Origin: Marinobacter sp. BGYM27 | Lineage (GTDB): Bacteria; Pseudomonadota; Gammaproteobacteria; Pseudomonadales; Oleiphilaceae | Length of the DNA: 64,000 nt | Direction: 5' to 3' | NCBI GenBank assembly: GCA_025153445.1 | Contig: JANZNS010000008.1 | Location: 124,001-188,000, forward strand | Part shown: positions 8,833 through 15,184 of the stretch, in pieces | How positions within the stretch are numbered: position 1 is the stretch's first letter | Layout of the letters: each line of letters starts with the position of its first letter | Notes under the pieces: generated by a model | What the model was told of the DNA's origin: nothing | Seen by the model: the letters and a program-made list of their open reading frames with translations, nothing else | Databases searched by the model: none | Program-made: the position numbers and the translations under genes

Positions 8833-9462
8833 GTGAGCGTCATCACCGGCGGTAAACACAAACTAATTCAGGCCGCACTGCGCCTGATCACCGAGAGCCG
8901 AAGCCTCACATCGCTGGGGCTGCGGGAGCTGGCCCGCGAGGCCGGTCTCAACCCCAACACCTTCTACCGCCACTTCAGCAGCCTTGATGAGTTTGGTCTG
9001 AACGTACTGGGTTACATCGCAGAAGAAATGAAAAGCGGCGTGCGGGATTTGCGGCGCATGGCGGAGAACTCCGACCAGGCGGCACGGGAAACCGTGGCGT
9101 TCGTGTACGGCTACTTCCTCAGCAACCCGGCCGCCACGACCGTCGCGGTAAGAGAACTGCATGGCCCCTCGCCTGTCCTGAGGCGAGCACTTGAAGCCCA
9201 ACTGGATGCCAGCGCCCGGGAAATGGCAGAAGACCTGATCGATCGCAAACTGGTGCCGGGGCTCAGCAACGAAGTTATCCACGAAATCTCCAACATGACC
9301 ATCCGCTACATCCTGTTCCGGGCCATGGACTACATCGAAAAGCCCGAACAACGGACACAGATTCAGCAGGAGACGGAGCGGTTTATTAACCGGCAGTTCA
9401 AGGGGGCGTTGGTGGAGGCTTTTTCGCCGGAGGCGCTTGCTGAGATGAAGGGTGGACGCTGA
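8833..9462 (+). CDS. TetR-family regulator, FabR/DesT-like
   Basis: A 209-residue regulator. The N-terminal helix-turn-helix (LGLRELAREAGLNPNTFYRHF, about 29-49, followed by SSLDEFG) matches the FabR/DesT branch of TetR proteins, which sense acyl-CoA saturation in known members. The remainder is an all-helical ligand domain. The GTG at 8833 is preferred because AAGGAG lies 8 nt upstream; the in-frame TTG at 8767 would start immediately after the operator. It probably represses the divergent monooxygenase and itself. The gene ends 14 bp before the edge of the integron array, so it is the chromosomal flank on that side. Confidence 0.88.
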   Translation: MSVITGGKHKLIQAALRLITESRSLTSLGLRELAREAGLNPNTFYRHFSSLDEFGLNVLGYIAEEMKSGVRDLRRMAENSDQAARETVAFVYGYFLSNPAATTVAVRELHGPSPVLRRALEAQLDASAREMAEDLIDRKLVPGLSNEVIHEISNMTIRYILFRAMDYIEKPEQRTQIQQETERFINRQFKGALVEAFSPEALAEMKGGR

Positions 9463-9475
9463 TTACAAAGGTCTT

Positions 9476-9510
9476 GGCTAGCGTCATGTCGCCATAGTGA
9501 CTTGTTATGC
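9476..9510 (-). other. Degenerate terminal attC
   Basis: On the minus strand GCATAAC, which contains the stop codon of the 126-residue gene, opens a site only 35 bp long ending in GCTAGCC, two mismatches from a canonical core. An internal GTCA/TGAC pairing is possible. It marks the distal end of the array next to the tetR gene and may be truncated. Confidence 0.5.
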
Positions 9511-9885
9511 GTGAATATCAAACCGCAGCTCCCCGCCCCTGATACTTACATCACCAAAATCACCAGCTAGGCTGAACCCACTTTCCGATGTCACTAGTAA
9601 ATCGATATTGCCATAATCCTTGGATCCGTCTGGGTCTATTGATGGCGGCGTAAGCTCAATAGGCCGCAAACCTGTTATTTCAATTGCCCTAACGAACTCT
9701 AAGACTGCACTGCGATAACAAGTGTACTCACCTGCTTTTGGCGTGGAGTAATACTTTGACTCAGGCCAAATGCTGGCTTCGATATAAAATGCCAACCTCC
9801 CACCATCTTGAGTCCAGCCAAGGATGAAGGAATCGTTCAAATCGACACCTTCAAAAACTGGCATTTCTCTCCAATCCATCATCAT
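9505..9885 (-). CDS. Cassette protein of unknown function (126 aa)
   Basis: I do not recognise this 126-residue acidic protein. It is soluble, rich in beta-type sequence (GGRLAFYIEASIW; SGFSLAGDFGDVSIRGGELRFDIHA) and has no signal peptide or membrane segment. Three consecutive ATG codons at 9885-9877 leave the exact start open, and no clear ribosome site is seen. The stop codon is part of the following attC core, as usual in cassettes. It is the last cassette of the array. A small single-domain protein of this kind could be an immunity or defence factor, but nothing in the sequence proves it. Confidence 0.7.
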   Translation of the reverse strand: MMMDWREMPVFEGVDLNDSFILGWTQDGGRLAFYIEASIWPESKYYSTPKAGEYTCYRSAVLEFVRAIEITGLRPIELTPPSIDPDGSKDYGNIDLLVTSESGFSLAGDFGDVSIRGGELRFDIHA

Positions 9886-9889
9886 TCAC

Positions 9890-9969
9890 ACATAACGCCC
9901 GGCTCTCACGCGCCGGTTTGGAGCCGCGAAGCGGCGGAAAATCGGTCGCTGTGCAGCCGATTGTTAAAT
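9890..9969 (-). other. attC site of the toxin-antitoxin cassette
   Basis: An 80-bp site on the minus strand, opening ATTTAACAATCGGC and closing GCCGGGCGTTATGT, with a central hairpin (CCGCCGCTTCGCGG). The left core ATTTAAC matches the first bases of its cassette (TTAAAT at 10531). Confidence 0.88.
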
Positions 9970-9988
9970 CCTTTTACGTACGGTATTC

Positions 9989-10014
9989 TGTCCATGGACA
10001 ATATCCTGTACAGG
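9989..10014 (+). promoter_or_regulatory. Double palindrome operator of yefM-yoeB
   Basis: TGTCCATGGACA (9989-10000) and CCTGTACAGG (10005-10014) are perfect palindromes with centres 15 bp apart, just before the antitoxin ribosome site. The second contains the TGTACA core known for YefM-YoeB autoregulation. CAATAT within this stretch could serve as a -10 element, so the cassette carries its own promoter. Confidence 0.65.
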
Positions 10015-10023
10015 AGCAATCTC

Positions 10024-10275
10024 ATGGATGCCATTAGCTACACAGCCGCTAGAACCAATCTAGCAAAAACCATGGAGCAGGTCTGTGAAGACCATTCCCC
10101 TGTGATCATCACGCGGAGCAAGTCCCAGTCCGTGGTAATGATCTCCCTAGAGGACTACGAGGCGCTGCAAGAAACCGCATACCTTCTGCGCGCACCAAAA
10201 AACGCACGGCGTTTGCTAGAATCCGTTGCCGAGCTAGAACAAGGCGGCGGTCAAGAAAAGGAACTTCTTGAATGA
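10024..10275 (+). CDS. yefM: YefM/Phd-family antitoxin
   Basis: An 83-residue antitoxin that binds DNA with its N-terminal half and neutralises YoeB with its C-terminal tail. MDAISYTAARTNLAKTM and the stretch SVVMISLEDYEALQET are typical of YefM/Phd proteins; the acidic Gln/Glu-rich end is the toxin-binding part. The ATG at 10024 follows AGGAG by 8 nt. The stop overlaps the toxin start (ATGA), giving translational coupling. It is encoded opposite to all other cassette genes, so the pair must rely on its own promoter. It is likely to stabilise the array, as toxin-antitoxin cassettes are thought to do in large integrons. Confidence 0.92.
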   Translation: MDAISYTAARTNLAKTMEQVCEDHSPVIITRSKSQSVVMISLEDYEALQETAYLLRAPKNARRLLESVAELEQGGGQEKELLE

Positions 10276-10526
10276 AACTCATCTTCTCCGAGAACGCCTG
10301 GGAAGACTATTTGTACTGGCAGAAAACCGACAAAAAGATTCTTAACCGAATCAACAAGCTGATCAAAGAAACCAAGCGAGAACCGTTCGAAGGTGTTGGC
10401 AAACCAGAGCCGCTCAAACACAGCCTCGCAGGGTACTGGTCTCGCCGGATCAATGAAGAACACCGAATAGTTTACAAAGTTACGGATGATGCTTTGCTTA
10501 TCGCCCAACTCCGTTATCACTACTGA
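10272..10526 (+). CDS. yoeB: YoeB-family mRNA interferase toxin
   Basis: An 84-residue toxin, the same length as E. coli YoeB, which cleaves mRNA at the ribosome. All known catalytic residues are at the standard positions: Glu46 (GKPEPLKH), Arg65 (NEEHRIVY), His83 and the terminal Tyr84 (RYHY). The start overlaps the antitoxin stop by four bases. The stop at 10524-10526 abuts the neighbouring attC. The toxin therefore appears intact and active, restrained by the adjacent yefM product. Confidence 0.95.
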   Translation: MKLIFSENAWEDYLYWQKTDKKILNRINKLIKETKREPFEGVGKPEPLKHSLAGYWSRRINEEHRIVYKVTDDALLIAQLRYHY

Positions 10527-10609
10527 TTTAACGCCGCCAGCATGCGCGGCTTTGTAGTGAAGGCGAAGCCGCAACGAAAAAGGCGTCGCCGTGCCTGGCC
10601 TTGTTAACG
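10526..10609 (-). other. attC site after the 161-aa gene
   Basis: An 84-bp site on the minus strand with left core CGTTAAC (containing the gene stop), opening TTAACAAGGCC and closing GGCGGCGTTAAAT. It is very similar to the site at 14406-14489, including the central GGCTTCGCCT segment. Confidence 0.92.
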
Positions 10610-11089
10610 ACTCTTCGATGCTCTTAGCAGCATTGGCTTCTTTAAATGCGCAAAATTCAGGTGGATTTCGGGTTGTCCATGCTCTGCAATATTTCTATAT
10701 CTATCCATGCTTAGCCTACAGCTCCAGACTTCTCCCGGCCCAAGAACGTGAGGAAGTGTTTTCCCGAAATGCTCCTTGAAAGCAATGCCGGTAGCGCCGA
10801 ATTTGAAGCCATCCTTATGTTTTTTATGTGTAGCAGAAATGTCGAGTATCGTAGTTGGTTGGGACCCAGTGTTCGCGACCTCAATATTGCAATAGTCTTG
10901 GTATTTGCTAACACGACCATGCTGAGTGCTCTCGGTGGAGAGAAGCTCACCGTCACCATATGTGACATCGAGAGTTACCGATCCCCGAATATTAGGGCCC
11001 GTTCTCAACCACTTGGTCACGTCCCAGGCTAATACCAGCGTCGCGACGATAGCACCCCACCAAGCAACAATTTCGGTACTCCCTTCCAA
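10604..11089 (-). CDS. Cassette membrane-anchored protein of unknown function (161 aa)
   Basis: Not recognised. It has one N-terminal hydrophobic helix (about residues 7-22, IVAWWGAIVATLVLAW) that could anchor it in the membrane, then a soluble beta-rich domain of about 130 residues containing NIEVANTGSQPTTILDISA, reminiscent of an immunoglobulin-like fold. It starts at a TTG with AAGGAG 7 nt upstream, close to the preceding attC. Its stop codon is inside its own attC. Such anchored cassette proteins could modify the cell surface or be effectors of defence, but the function is unknown. Confidence 0.7.
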   Translation of the reverse strand: MEGSTEIVAWWGAIVATLVLAWDVTKWLRTGPNIRGSVTLDVTYGDGELLSTESTQHGRVSKYQDYCNIEVANTGSQPTTILDISATHKKHKDGFKFGATGIAFKEHFGKTLPHVLGPGEVWSCRLSMDRYRNIAEHGQPEIHLNFAHLKKPMLLRASKSR

Positions 11090-11105
11090 ACAATAACTCC
11101 TTGCT

Positions 11106-11186
11106 CGTTAATGCCCACATAAAAGGCGGAGCGTCAGCGACGTCCAGCGCAACGTAGTGGAGCGATTTTTAATGTGCTTGTTATGG
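11106..11186 (-). other. attC site after the 149-aa gene
   Basis: An 81-bp site on the minus strand: left core CCATAAC, opening TAACAAGCACAT, closing ATGTGGGCATTAACG. The last core begins ATT instead of GTT, so the base left of the crossover is changed, which may lower recombination. Confidence 0.85.
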
Positions 11187-11190
11187 GTAT

Positions 11191-11640
11191 TTACCACCAA
11201 AACTGCCACCACTTTTTGGTTTTAGATTTGTTCCACTTTTTGAATGCAGAATCAATGTACCTTGCAAGCTTATCGTAATTTTCCCAAGTATCTTGAACAT
11301 GATAAAGCGTGGGCTCGGTTGTAACTAAGGCTACCTCGTAATCTCCATAGTATGCATTTGACTCATAGTAATGCTTAGCAAATTCTAAGCCTTCAGGATT
11401 TAAGTCGTCCTCCCAGAACTTTTCATCACATTCTTTGATCAGAAATTTCGTACCAGTGATTTTCCGAGATTTAACTTTACCAACGGATTCAATAGAGTCG
11501 GTTTTGTGTAGGTCACTTTCAAGGTTGTTGTTAATTACCCAAGCGATAAACATACCGATATGAGTTCCGCCAGCTTCAGGCGGAAGATCATTCGGAAAAT
11601 TTTCAGCCCCACTGTGCCAATCTATTCTATCTATCGCCAA
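11191..11640 (-). CDS. Cassette protein of unknown function (149 aa), WHSG-type
   Basis: A 149-residue soluble protein. The N-terminal part (DRIDWHSGAENFPNDLPPEAGG, then THIGMFIAWV) resembles small uncharacterised proteins common in integrons and near polymorphic toxin loci (I recall the DUF7832 type, but cannot check). The C-terminal half is charged and ends in a Trp-rich tail (KKWWQFWW). It starts at a TTG with AGGAG about 9 nt upstream. The stop lies four bases before the attC core. An immunity role is conceivable but not shown. Confidence 0.7.
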   Translation of the reverse strand: MAIDRIDWHSGAENFPNDLPPEAGGTHIGMFIAWVINNNLESDLHKTDSIESVGKVKSRKITGTKFLIKECDEKFWEDDLNPEGLEFAKHYYESNAYYGDYEVALVTTEPTLYHVQDTWENYDKLARYIDSAFKKWNKSKTKKWWQFWW

Positions 11641-11659
11641 AATCCAGCTCTCCTAATAC

Positions 11660-11728
11660 CCATAACGCCCGCTTTGCGGCGTGCCGAAGCGGAGCGCAGG
11701 CACGTCCGACAACAACCGGTTGTTAGAT
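11660..11728 (-). other. attC site after the RDD cassette gene
   Basis: A 69-bp site on the minus strand: left core ATCTAAC, opening TAACAACCGG, closing GCGGGCGTTATGG, with the central stem GCGCTCCGCTTCGGC. The left core matches the first bases of its cassette (TTAGAT). Confidence 0.9.
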
Positions 11729-11733
11729 TACGC

Positions 11734-12681
11734 TTACTCCGAACCTGCAAACTCACCAGGATTGAAAATATGTGTATAGTTTGACCACTGAGACCAAATA
11801 CCTATGTTATAGCCGTATGTTAGAGTAATTCTAAGAGCATCTTTGTTCACGGCTTCGGGGAAATTTTGGATAACAATAGCGGCCAATTTTCGAGCAAGCT
11901 CAACATCACTAACTTTATTGGATGAAAGAACGGCTTGAGCAGTTACATATGTTGTTGTTTTGCTCCCCTCATTTACAGAGCTGAAAGTCGTCGTACTGGT
12001 AGTAACCGTAGCATAAGTTACCTCTTGCTCATTTGAGAGAGCCGACTGAACCGCAAGCATGTCTTTAAATGGTTCATTCTGTGCCAGTTTCCCAGTAAGG
12101 GCAGGGGCTACTGCAGCAGCGACAAAAAATACTGCAACTATTACTAGATGGGGCTTCCAGACTTTGCCAACCTCTTGCTTTTCAATGTTGGCATTGACCA
12201 CCAAGGTGCCAGCTGCAAGGTCATGGAGTGACTGCCTGGTTACTCTGTTAAATATGTACAAATAAATTATAGAAAATAACCCGCCGAAAACGATCATAGA
12301 GAGCGGGTACATTAAATACGAAAGTAACGCTTTATTTGAAAACTGGGCCCCATTTAAATACAAAGGAGCAGCCAAAACAATGTATCGAAGCACAGACTTA
12401 ATCAAAGGTATTGTATGGTTATCTAAATCAACAACTCTTAGATTTAAAAGCCTTTTTCCAATAGTTTGTCCATTACACAGCTTGCTGTTCATTAACCCGA
12501 AATAGGCTAAAGCAATACCAAAACCTATTAAGCGCCCCCAGCCACCGATTTGAACAAACGTAGCCTCAATGGCTAACCCCAATAAAAAACCCACTAATCC
12601 AAGAATCAGAGTGTCGATAAAAAGTGCTCCGATTCTCCTCCAAAAATTTGCTATCCAGTTTTGTTGCACTTCTTCCGTCAT
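11734..12681 (-). CDS. RDD-family membrane protein with C-terminal extension (cassette gene)
   Basis: A 315-residue protein. After MTEEVQQNW comes an RDD domain: FWRRIGALFIDTLILGLVGF, further hydrophobic helices, NGQTIGKRLLNLRVVD, typical of the family. A further hydrophobic helix (HLVIVAVFFVAAAVAPAL) leads to a C-terminal domain of about 110 residues, Thr/Ser-rich at first, probably outside the cytoplasm. The ATG at 12681 follows AAGGA; upstream in-frame sequence belongs to the preceding attC. RDD proteins are proposed transporters or ion exchangers; the tail may have a separate role. An additional RDD gene lies at 56811-57266 but is much shorter. Confidence 0.82.
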   Translation of the reverse strand: MTEEVQQNWIANFWRRIGALFIDTLILGLVGFLLGLAIEATFVQIGGWGRLIGFGIALAYFGLMNSKLCNGQTIGKRLLNLRVVDLDNHTIPLIKSVLRYIVLAAPLYLNGAQFSNKALLSYLMYPLSMIVFGGLFSIIYLYIFNRVTRQSLHDLAAGTLVVNANIEKQEVGKVWKPHLVIVAVFFVAAAVAPALTGKLAQNEPFKDMLAVQSALSNEQEVTYATVTTSTTTFSSVNEGSKTTTYVTAQAVLSSNKVSDVELARKLAAIVIQNFPEAVNKDALRITLTYGYNIGIWSQWSNYTHIFNPGEFAGSE

Positions 12682-12710
12682 TCTTATTCCTTGGTTGGAT
12701 CTTGAAAGTA

Positions 12711-12779
12711 ATCTAATGCCCAACTCAGCGGGCAATTGGAGCGTAGCGTAAATTGATCCGATGCAGTTGTTTGTTAAGT
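12711..12779 (-). other. attC site after the 239-aa gene
   Basis: A 69-bp site on the minus strand: left core ACTTAAC, opening TAACAAACAACTGC, closing GTTGGGCATTAGAT. As at 11106 the right core starts ATT instead of GTT. The left core matches the first bases of its cassette (TTAAGT). Confidence 0.87.
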
Positions 12780-13493
12780 TGCTTTAGCACCAATTGTACT
12801 CTCCGCTTTTTTTGTAAAATCACTTGCAAAACGCTCACTAAAACCTGATAGAAATGCAATAGCACTTATCACTAAAACTTCGCGAGTTTCATTCCCCAAA
12901 TCAATCGGAACTATTCCTGCTTTAATTAAGCAAAATATGAAAACAGCGAAAGCAGTACCAATTACAGGCTTAAACAAACCTGTGAAGAAATAGACCATAT
13001 TGTCTTTTGTTTCCATATCAGAGAACTCTCCCACTCGACTCATAATGCTAACAATACTTCCAATGGCACCACTTCCTGCAGCCAGAAGTATTAGTGAACT
13101 GCTTACTCCAAAGAAATGCTCTGGAATTTTGAATCCTGTTCCACCTACAATCAAAAGCGAAAAAGCAAAATAGAAGCAAAAACACAAACCGAGAATAACT
13201 TTTGTTGAAGGAGTCATCTTGTCATACGGAGGTTTTTTTCTATGAGCCAGATTCGAATTTACTTCTTTGGCAACAACTACGTGCGGGGGGGAGCTGAGTA
13301 ACGATGAAAGCGCAATCTTGGCGCTTTTTAAGAGAAAATCATCACCTTTTCTTGCGATGTAGGAAACATGATTTATTAGTTGACCAAGCTCCTTTTGTAA
13401 TTCCTCATCGGAAGCAGATAAAGAGCACGCTTGAATTTCATCAAGGAGCTCTAAAGCTTCTTTCTTAATCCTTTTTCTTGTGAAATATATCAA
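12774..13493 (-). CDS. Cassette membrane protein of unknown function (239 aa)
   Basis: Not recognised. The N-terminal 110 residues are helical and charged (MIYFTRKRIKKEALELLDEI). Four hydrophobic segments follow (VILGLCFCFYFAFSLLIVGG; SLILLAAGSGAIGSIVSI; FFTGLFKPVIGTAFAVFIFC; VLVISAIAFLSGFSERFAS), so the C-terminal half is membrane-embedded. The TTG start at 13493 has AAGGAG 5 nt upstream, directly after the attC boundary. Architecture resembles small membrane effectors with a cytoplasmic sensor portion, which would suit a defence role, but this is only a shape argument. Confidence 0.72.
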   Translation of the reverse strand: MIYFTRKRIKKEALELLDEIQACSLSASDEELQKELGQLINHVSYIARKGDDFLLKSAKIALSSLLSSPPHVVVAKEVNSNLAHRKKPPYDKMTPSTKVILGLCFCFYFAFSLLIVGGTGFKIPEHFFGVSSSLILLAAGSGAIGSIVSIMSRVGEFSDMETKDNMVYFFTGLFKPVIGTAFAVFIFCLIKAGIVPIDLGNETREVLVISAIAFLSGFSERFASDFTKKAESTIGAKAT

Positions 13494-13517
13494 CTTTACT
13501 CCTTATTCCTACTTGCA

Positions 13518-13588
13518 ACTTAACGCCGTGGTAATGGGCGCCAACGGAGCAACGCGCAGTTGGCGTCCCGTTGACCACCTTGTTAAGC
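13518..13588 (-). other. attC site after the HNH-like gene
   Basis: A 71-bp site on the minus strand: left core GCTTAAC, opening TAACAAGGTGGTC, closing ACCACGGCGTTAAGT, with long pairing arms. The left core matches the first bases of its cassette (TTAAGC). Confidence 0.92.
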
Positions 13589-14389
13589 ATTGTGCCCTCT
13601 GGGCCTGGCGTGGACTGCTGCTGCGGCACTTTGCCCGCCAAAGAATATTCTGTTGTCTTTATCATTCGGCGCTTCTGGCCAGTAGGGATCTTCTACTCGC
13701 TTCAAATTTATTGGAATCTCAATCTCAAAATCTAACTCAGCATCTCGATACCAAGATAGGGCTGGAAGTCCGGCGTATTCAGCTTTGGTGCTACACAGAT
13801 ACGCTATTGGATAGTACTTGAGCAACTGAAACACAGCGGGGTCATTGACTGTTCCTTGGGGAACAACCATGCCGAAATCTCTGATCGCTACCGATGTAGC
13901 GTAGGGATAAACCCAATAGAAAATATGAATATCTTCCGGCAGTGGCATATTAGGATCGAGCACATATGCCCTTGCCGTCTGATCAAAGACGGTATCTTCT
14001 ATCTCGACCTTGGCAGCGATTATGTGCCCGAGTAACGCCTTCATTAGCCTTTGCGGCTTAACCCTGTGGGAAACCTCTTCAGGAAGCGCGATGCCTGACT
14101 TTAGGTAACGACCAACTGACTTGGCAAAATCATTAATGGTGGGGTCATACTCACGTCCCAAAAGTGAGTTGCAGTCGCTGCAAATGGTCCTGTATTTGAC
14201 ACCATTCTGTGACTCCCTCAACTTCGGTTTCTCGCGATCTCCAACCATAATCTCGAACATCGTTTCCATCTCAACAGGGCCAATATCAATTCCACCTTTC
14301 GGTGGAACATGGTCCCAAGAGAGCGCCTTTTCTTCACGACAGAGATTACATATAGATTTTTTCTCTCGCTTGGATTTTGCGTAATGCAC
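13583..14389 (-). CDS. HNH-like zinc-binding protein (cassette gene)
   Basis: A 268-residue protein. The N-terminal region has CNLC (about 18-21), DHVPPK (about 31-36) and a second zinc pair CSDC followed by N (ICSDCNSLLG, about 74). This CxxC / D-H / CxxCN order is that of HNH-type zinc nuclease folds. The remaining 190 residues are unassigned. It starts at a GTG with GGGAGAG upstream. HNH proteins of this size are found in restriction and other anti-phage systems, but also as uncharacterised cassette genes. Nuclease activity is inferred from the motif only. Confidence 0.75.
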   Translation of the reverse strand: MHYAKSKREKKSICNLCREEKALSWDHVPPKGGIDIGPVEMETMFEIMVGDREKPKLRESQNGVKYRTICSDCNSLLGREYDPTINDFAKSVGRYLKSGIALPEEVSHRVKPQRLMKALLGHIIAAKVEIEDTVFDQTARAYVLDPNMPLPEDIHIFYWVYPYATSVAIRDFGMVVPQGTVNDPAVFQLLKYYPIAYLCSTKAEYAGLPALSWYRDAELDFEIEIPINLKRVEDPYWPEAPNDKDNRIFFGGQSAAAAVHARPRGHNA

Positions 14390-14405
14390 AAGCTCTCTCC
14401 CTGAT

Positions 14406-14489
14406 GCTTAACGCCGCCAACACGCGCGGCTTTGTAGTGGAGGCGAAGCCGTAACGGAAAAGCCGTCGCGGTGCTTGGCATTGTTAGGC
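14406..14489 (-). other. attC site after the HEPN-like gene
   Basis: An 84-bp site on the minus strand: left core GCCTAAC with the gene stop, opening TAACAATGCCAAGC, closing GTTGGCGGCGTTAAGC. It is a near-copy of the site at 10526-10609. Confidence 0.93.
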
Positions 14490-15170
14490 AATTTGATCTT
14501 GCCCCCATTTCTCTAAACTATTTTCTAGCCAATTAATTAGCTTAGTTGATTCCTCGAATGCATTTTTCATCTTCTCTGGTTTTGGCTTTATGGTTGGCGG
14601 GAGGAAATCATATAGATCTTTGTTTCCATGGGCTTCGTCAATGAAGAAAGGAGACGGGATCTTTTTTAGGTCATTTTCTGAGAAACTATTACTCATCATC
14701 GTAATATGCTCAGGATGCTGACCGCGATTCCGTATCAATATTAGTTCTTCTATAAGAGTCAAATTGACACCTGAAGTTTGCCAATCCAGATTAAACTCTT
14801 TTTCAAACAGTTCGCGATAACCATTTAGCCAGCCTTTTTTGAATTCTGTCTTGTATGCGCTCTCAGTTTTTATGGTTTTTGTAATTTTGTGTGCGTTTCT
14901 TCTAAACACGTTTTTAAGACTTTCTTCTAAGAACAGCTTCAGCGTCGAGCACAACAGTGACGCGCATTGGATGCCCAGAACATCAACTGCCTGGTCTGCA
15001 TCAAGCCACTCAGAAAGGAATGGGGGTTCATCACTCTCGGAGTATTCTGGCTCATACGGTGGTTTTTGTTCTTCGATAAGGCGTTTTGTCTCGACGAAGG
15101 GAGATAGTGCCTTCTCATAAAACCCCAATATGAACTCTACTCTACTTAATGCGAAATACTGTATGTCCAT
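14484..15170 (-). CDS. Cassette protein with HEPN-like RxxxxH motif (228 aa)
   Basis: An all-helical, charged 228-residue protein with no signal or membrane segment. The central segment LTLIEELILIRNRGQHPEHI contains RNRGQH, the Arg-x4-His pattern of HEPN ribonuclease or scaffold domains, in the expected context at a helix end. The rest is not recognised. The ATG at 15170 is only eight bases from the GTTAGGC boundary core, without a ribosome site, so it depends on an outside promoter or leaderless initiation. It is the first cassette, the position usually acquired last. HEPN proteins often act in toxin-antitoxin and anti-phage systems. Confidence 0.7.
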   Translation of the reverse strand: MDIQYFALSRVEFILGFYEKALSPFVETKRLIEEQKPPYEPEYSESDEPPFLSEWLDADQAVDVLGIQCASLLCSTLKLFLEESLKNVFRRNAHKITKTIKTESAYKTEFKKGWLNGYRELFEKEFNLDWQTSGVNLTLIEELILIRNRGQHPEHITMMSNSFSENDLKKIPSPFFIDEAHGNKDLYDFLPPTIKPKPEKMKNAFEESTKLINWLENSLEKWGQDQIA

Positions 15171-15177
15171 GCTATTT

Positions 15178-15184
15178 GCCTAAC
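15178..15184 (-). other. Proximal boundary core of the cassette array (attI-like or attC remnant)
   Basis: GTTAGGC on the minus strand precedes the first cassette and pairs with that cassette's own left core GCCTAAC. The preceding bases ATACAAAT resemble the end of attI1 (AAACAAA before GTTAGGC) more than an attC (GGC before GTTA). It could be an old attI whose integrase is lost. Confidence 0.5.

Larger units (their letters stand above)
9476..15184 (-). mobile_element. Integron gene cassette array without integrase (eight cassettes)
   Basis: Eight cassettes lie head to tail on the minus strand: 14412-15183, 13524-14411, 12717-13523, 11666-12716, 11112-11665, 10532-11111, 9896-10531 and 9482-9895. 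Each ends in an attC-like site beginning RYYYAAC and ending (G/A)TTRRRY, with TAACAA at the 5' and GCGTTA or GCATTA at the 3' side, the orientation of the classic aadA and Vibrio sites. In seven cassettes the first six bases equal the complement of that cassette's own left core (TTAGGC/GCCTAAC, TTAAGC/GCTTAAC, TTAAGT/ACTTAAC, TTAGAT/ATCTAAC, TTATGG/CCATAAC, TTAACG/CGTTAAC, TTAAAT/ATTTAAC), as expected for excised circles; the eighth matches at 5 of 6. No integrase is found on either side within the window. GC is visibly lower than in the flanks. It is either a CALIN (attC cluster lacking integrase) or the remnant of a chromosomal integron. Confidence 0.92.

Noticed and set aside
9890-14489. 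attC sites read on the plus strand with most genes inverted
   Set aside because: The sites begin TAACAA and end GCGTTA or GCATTA only on the minus strand, as in aadA and Vibrio sites, and cassette starts match their own left cores only in that sense. So the minus-strand genes are normal and only the toxin-antitoxin pair is inverted.
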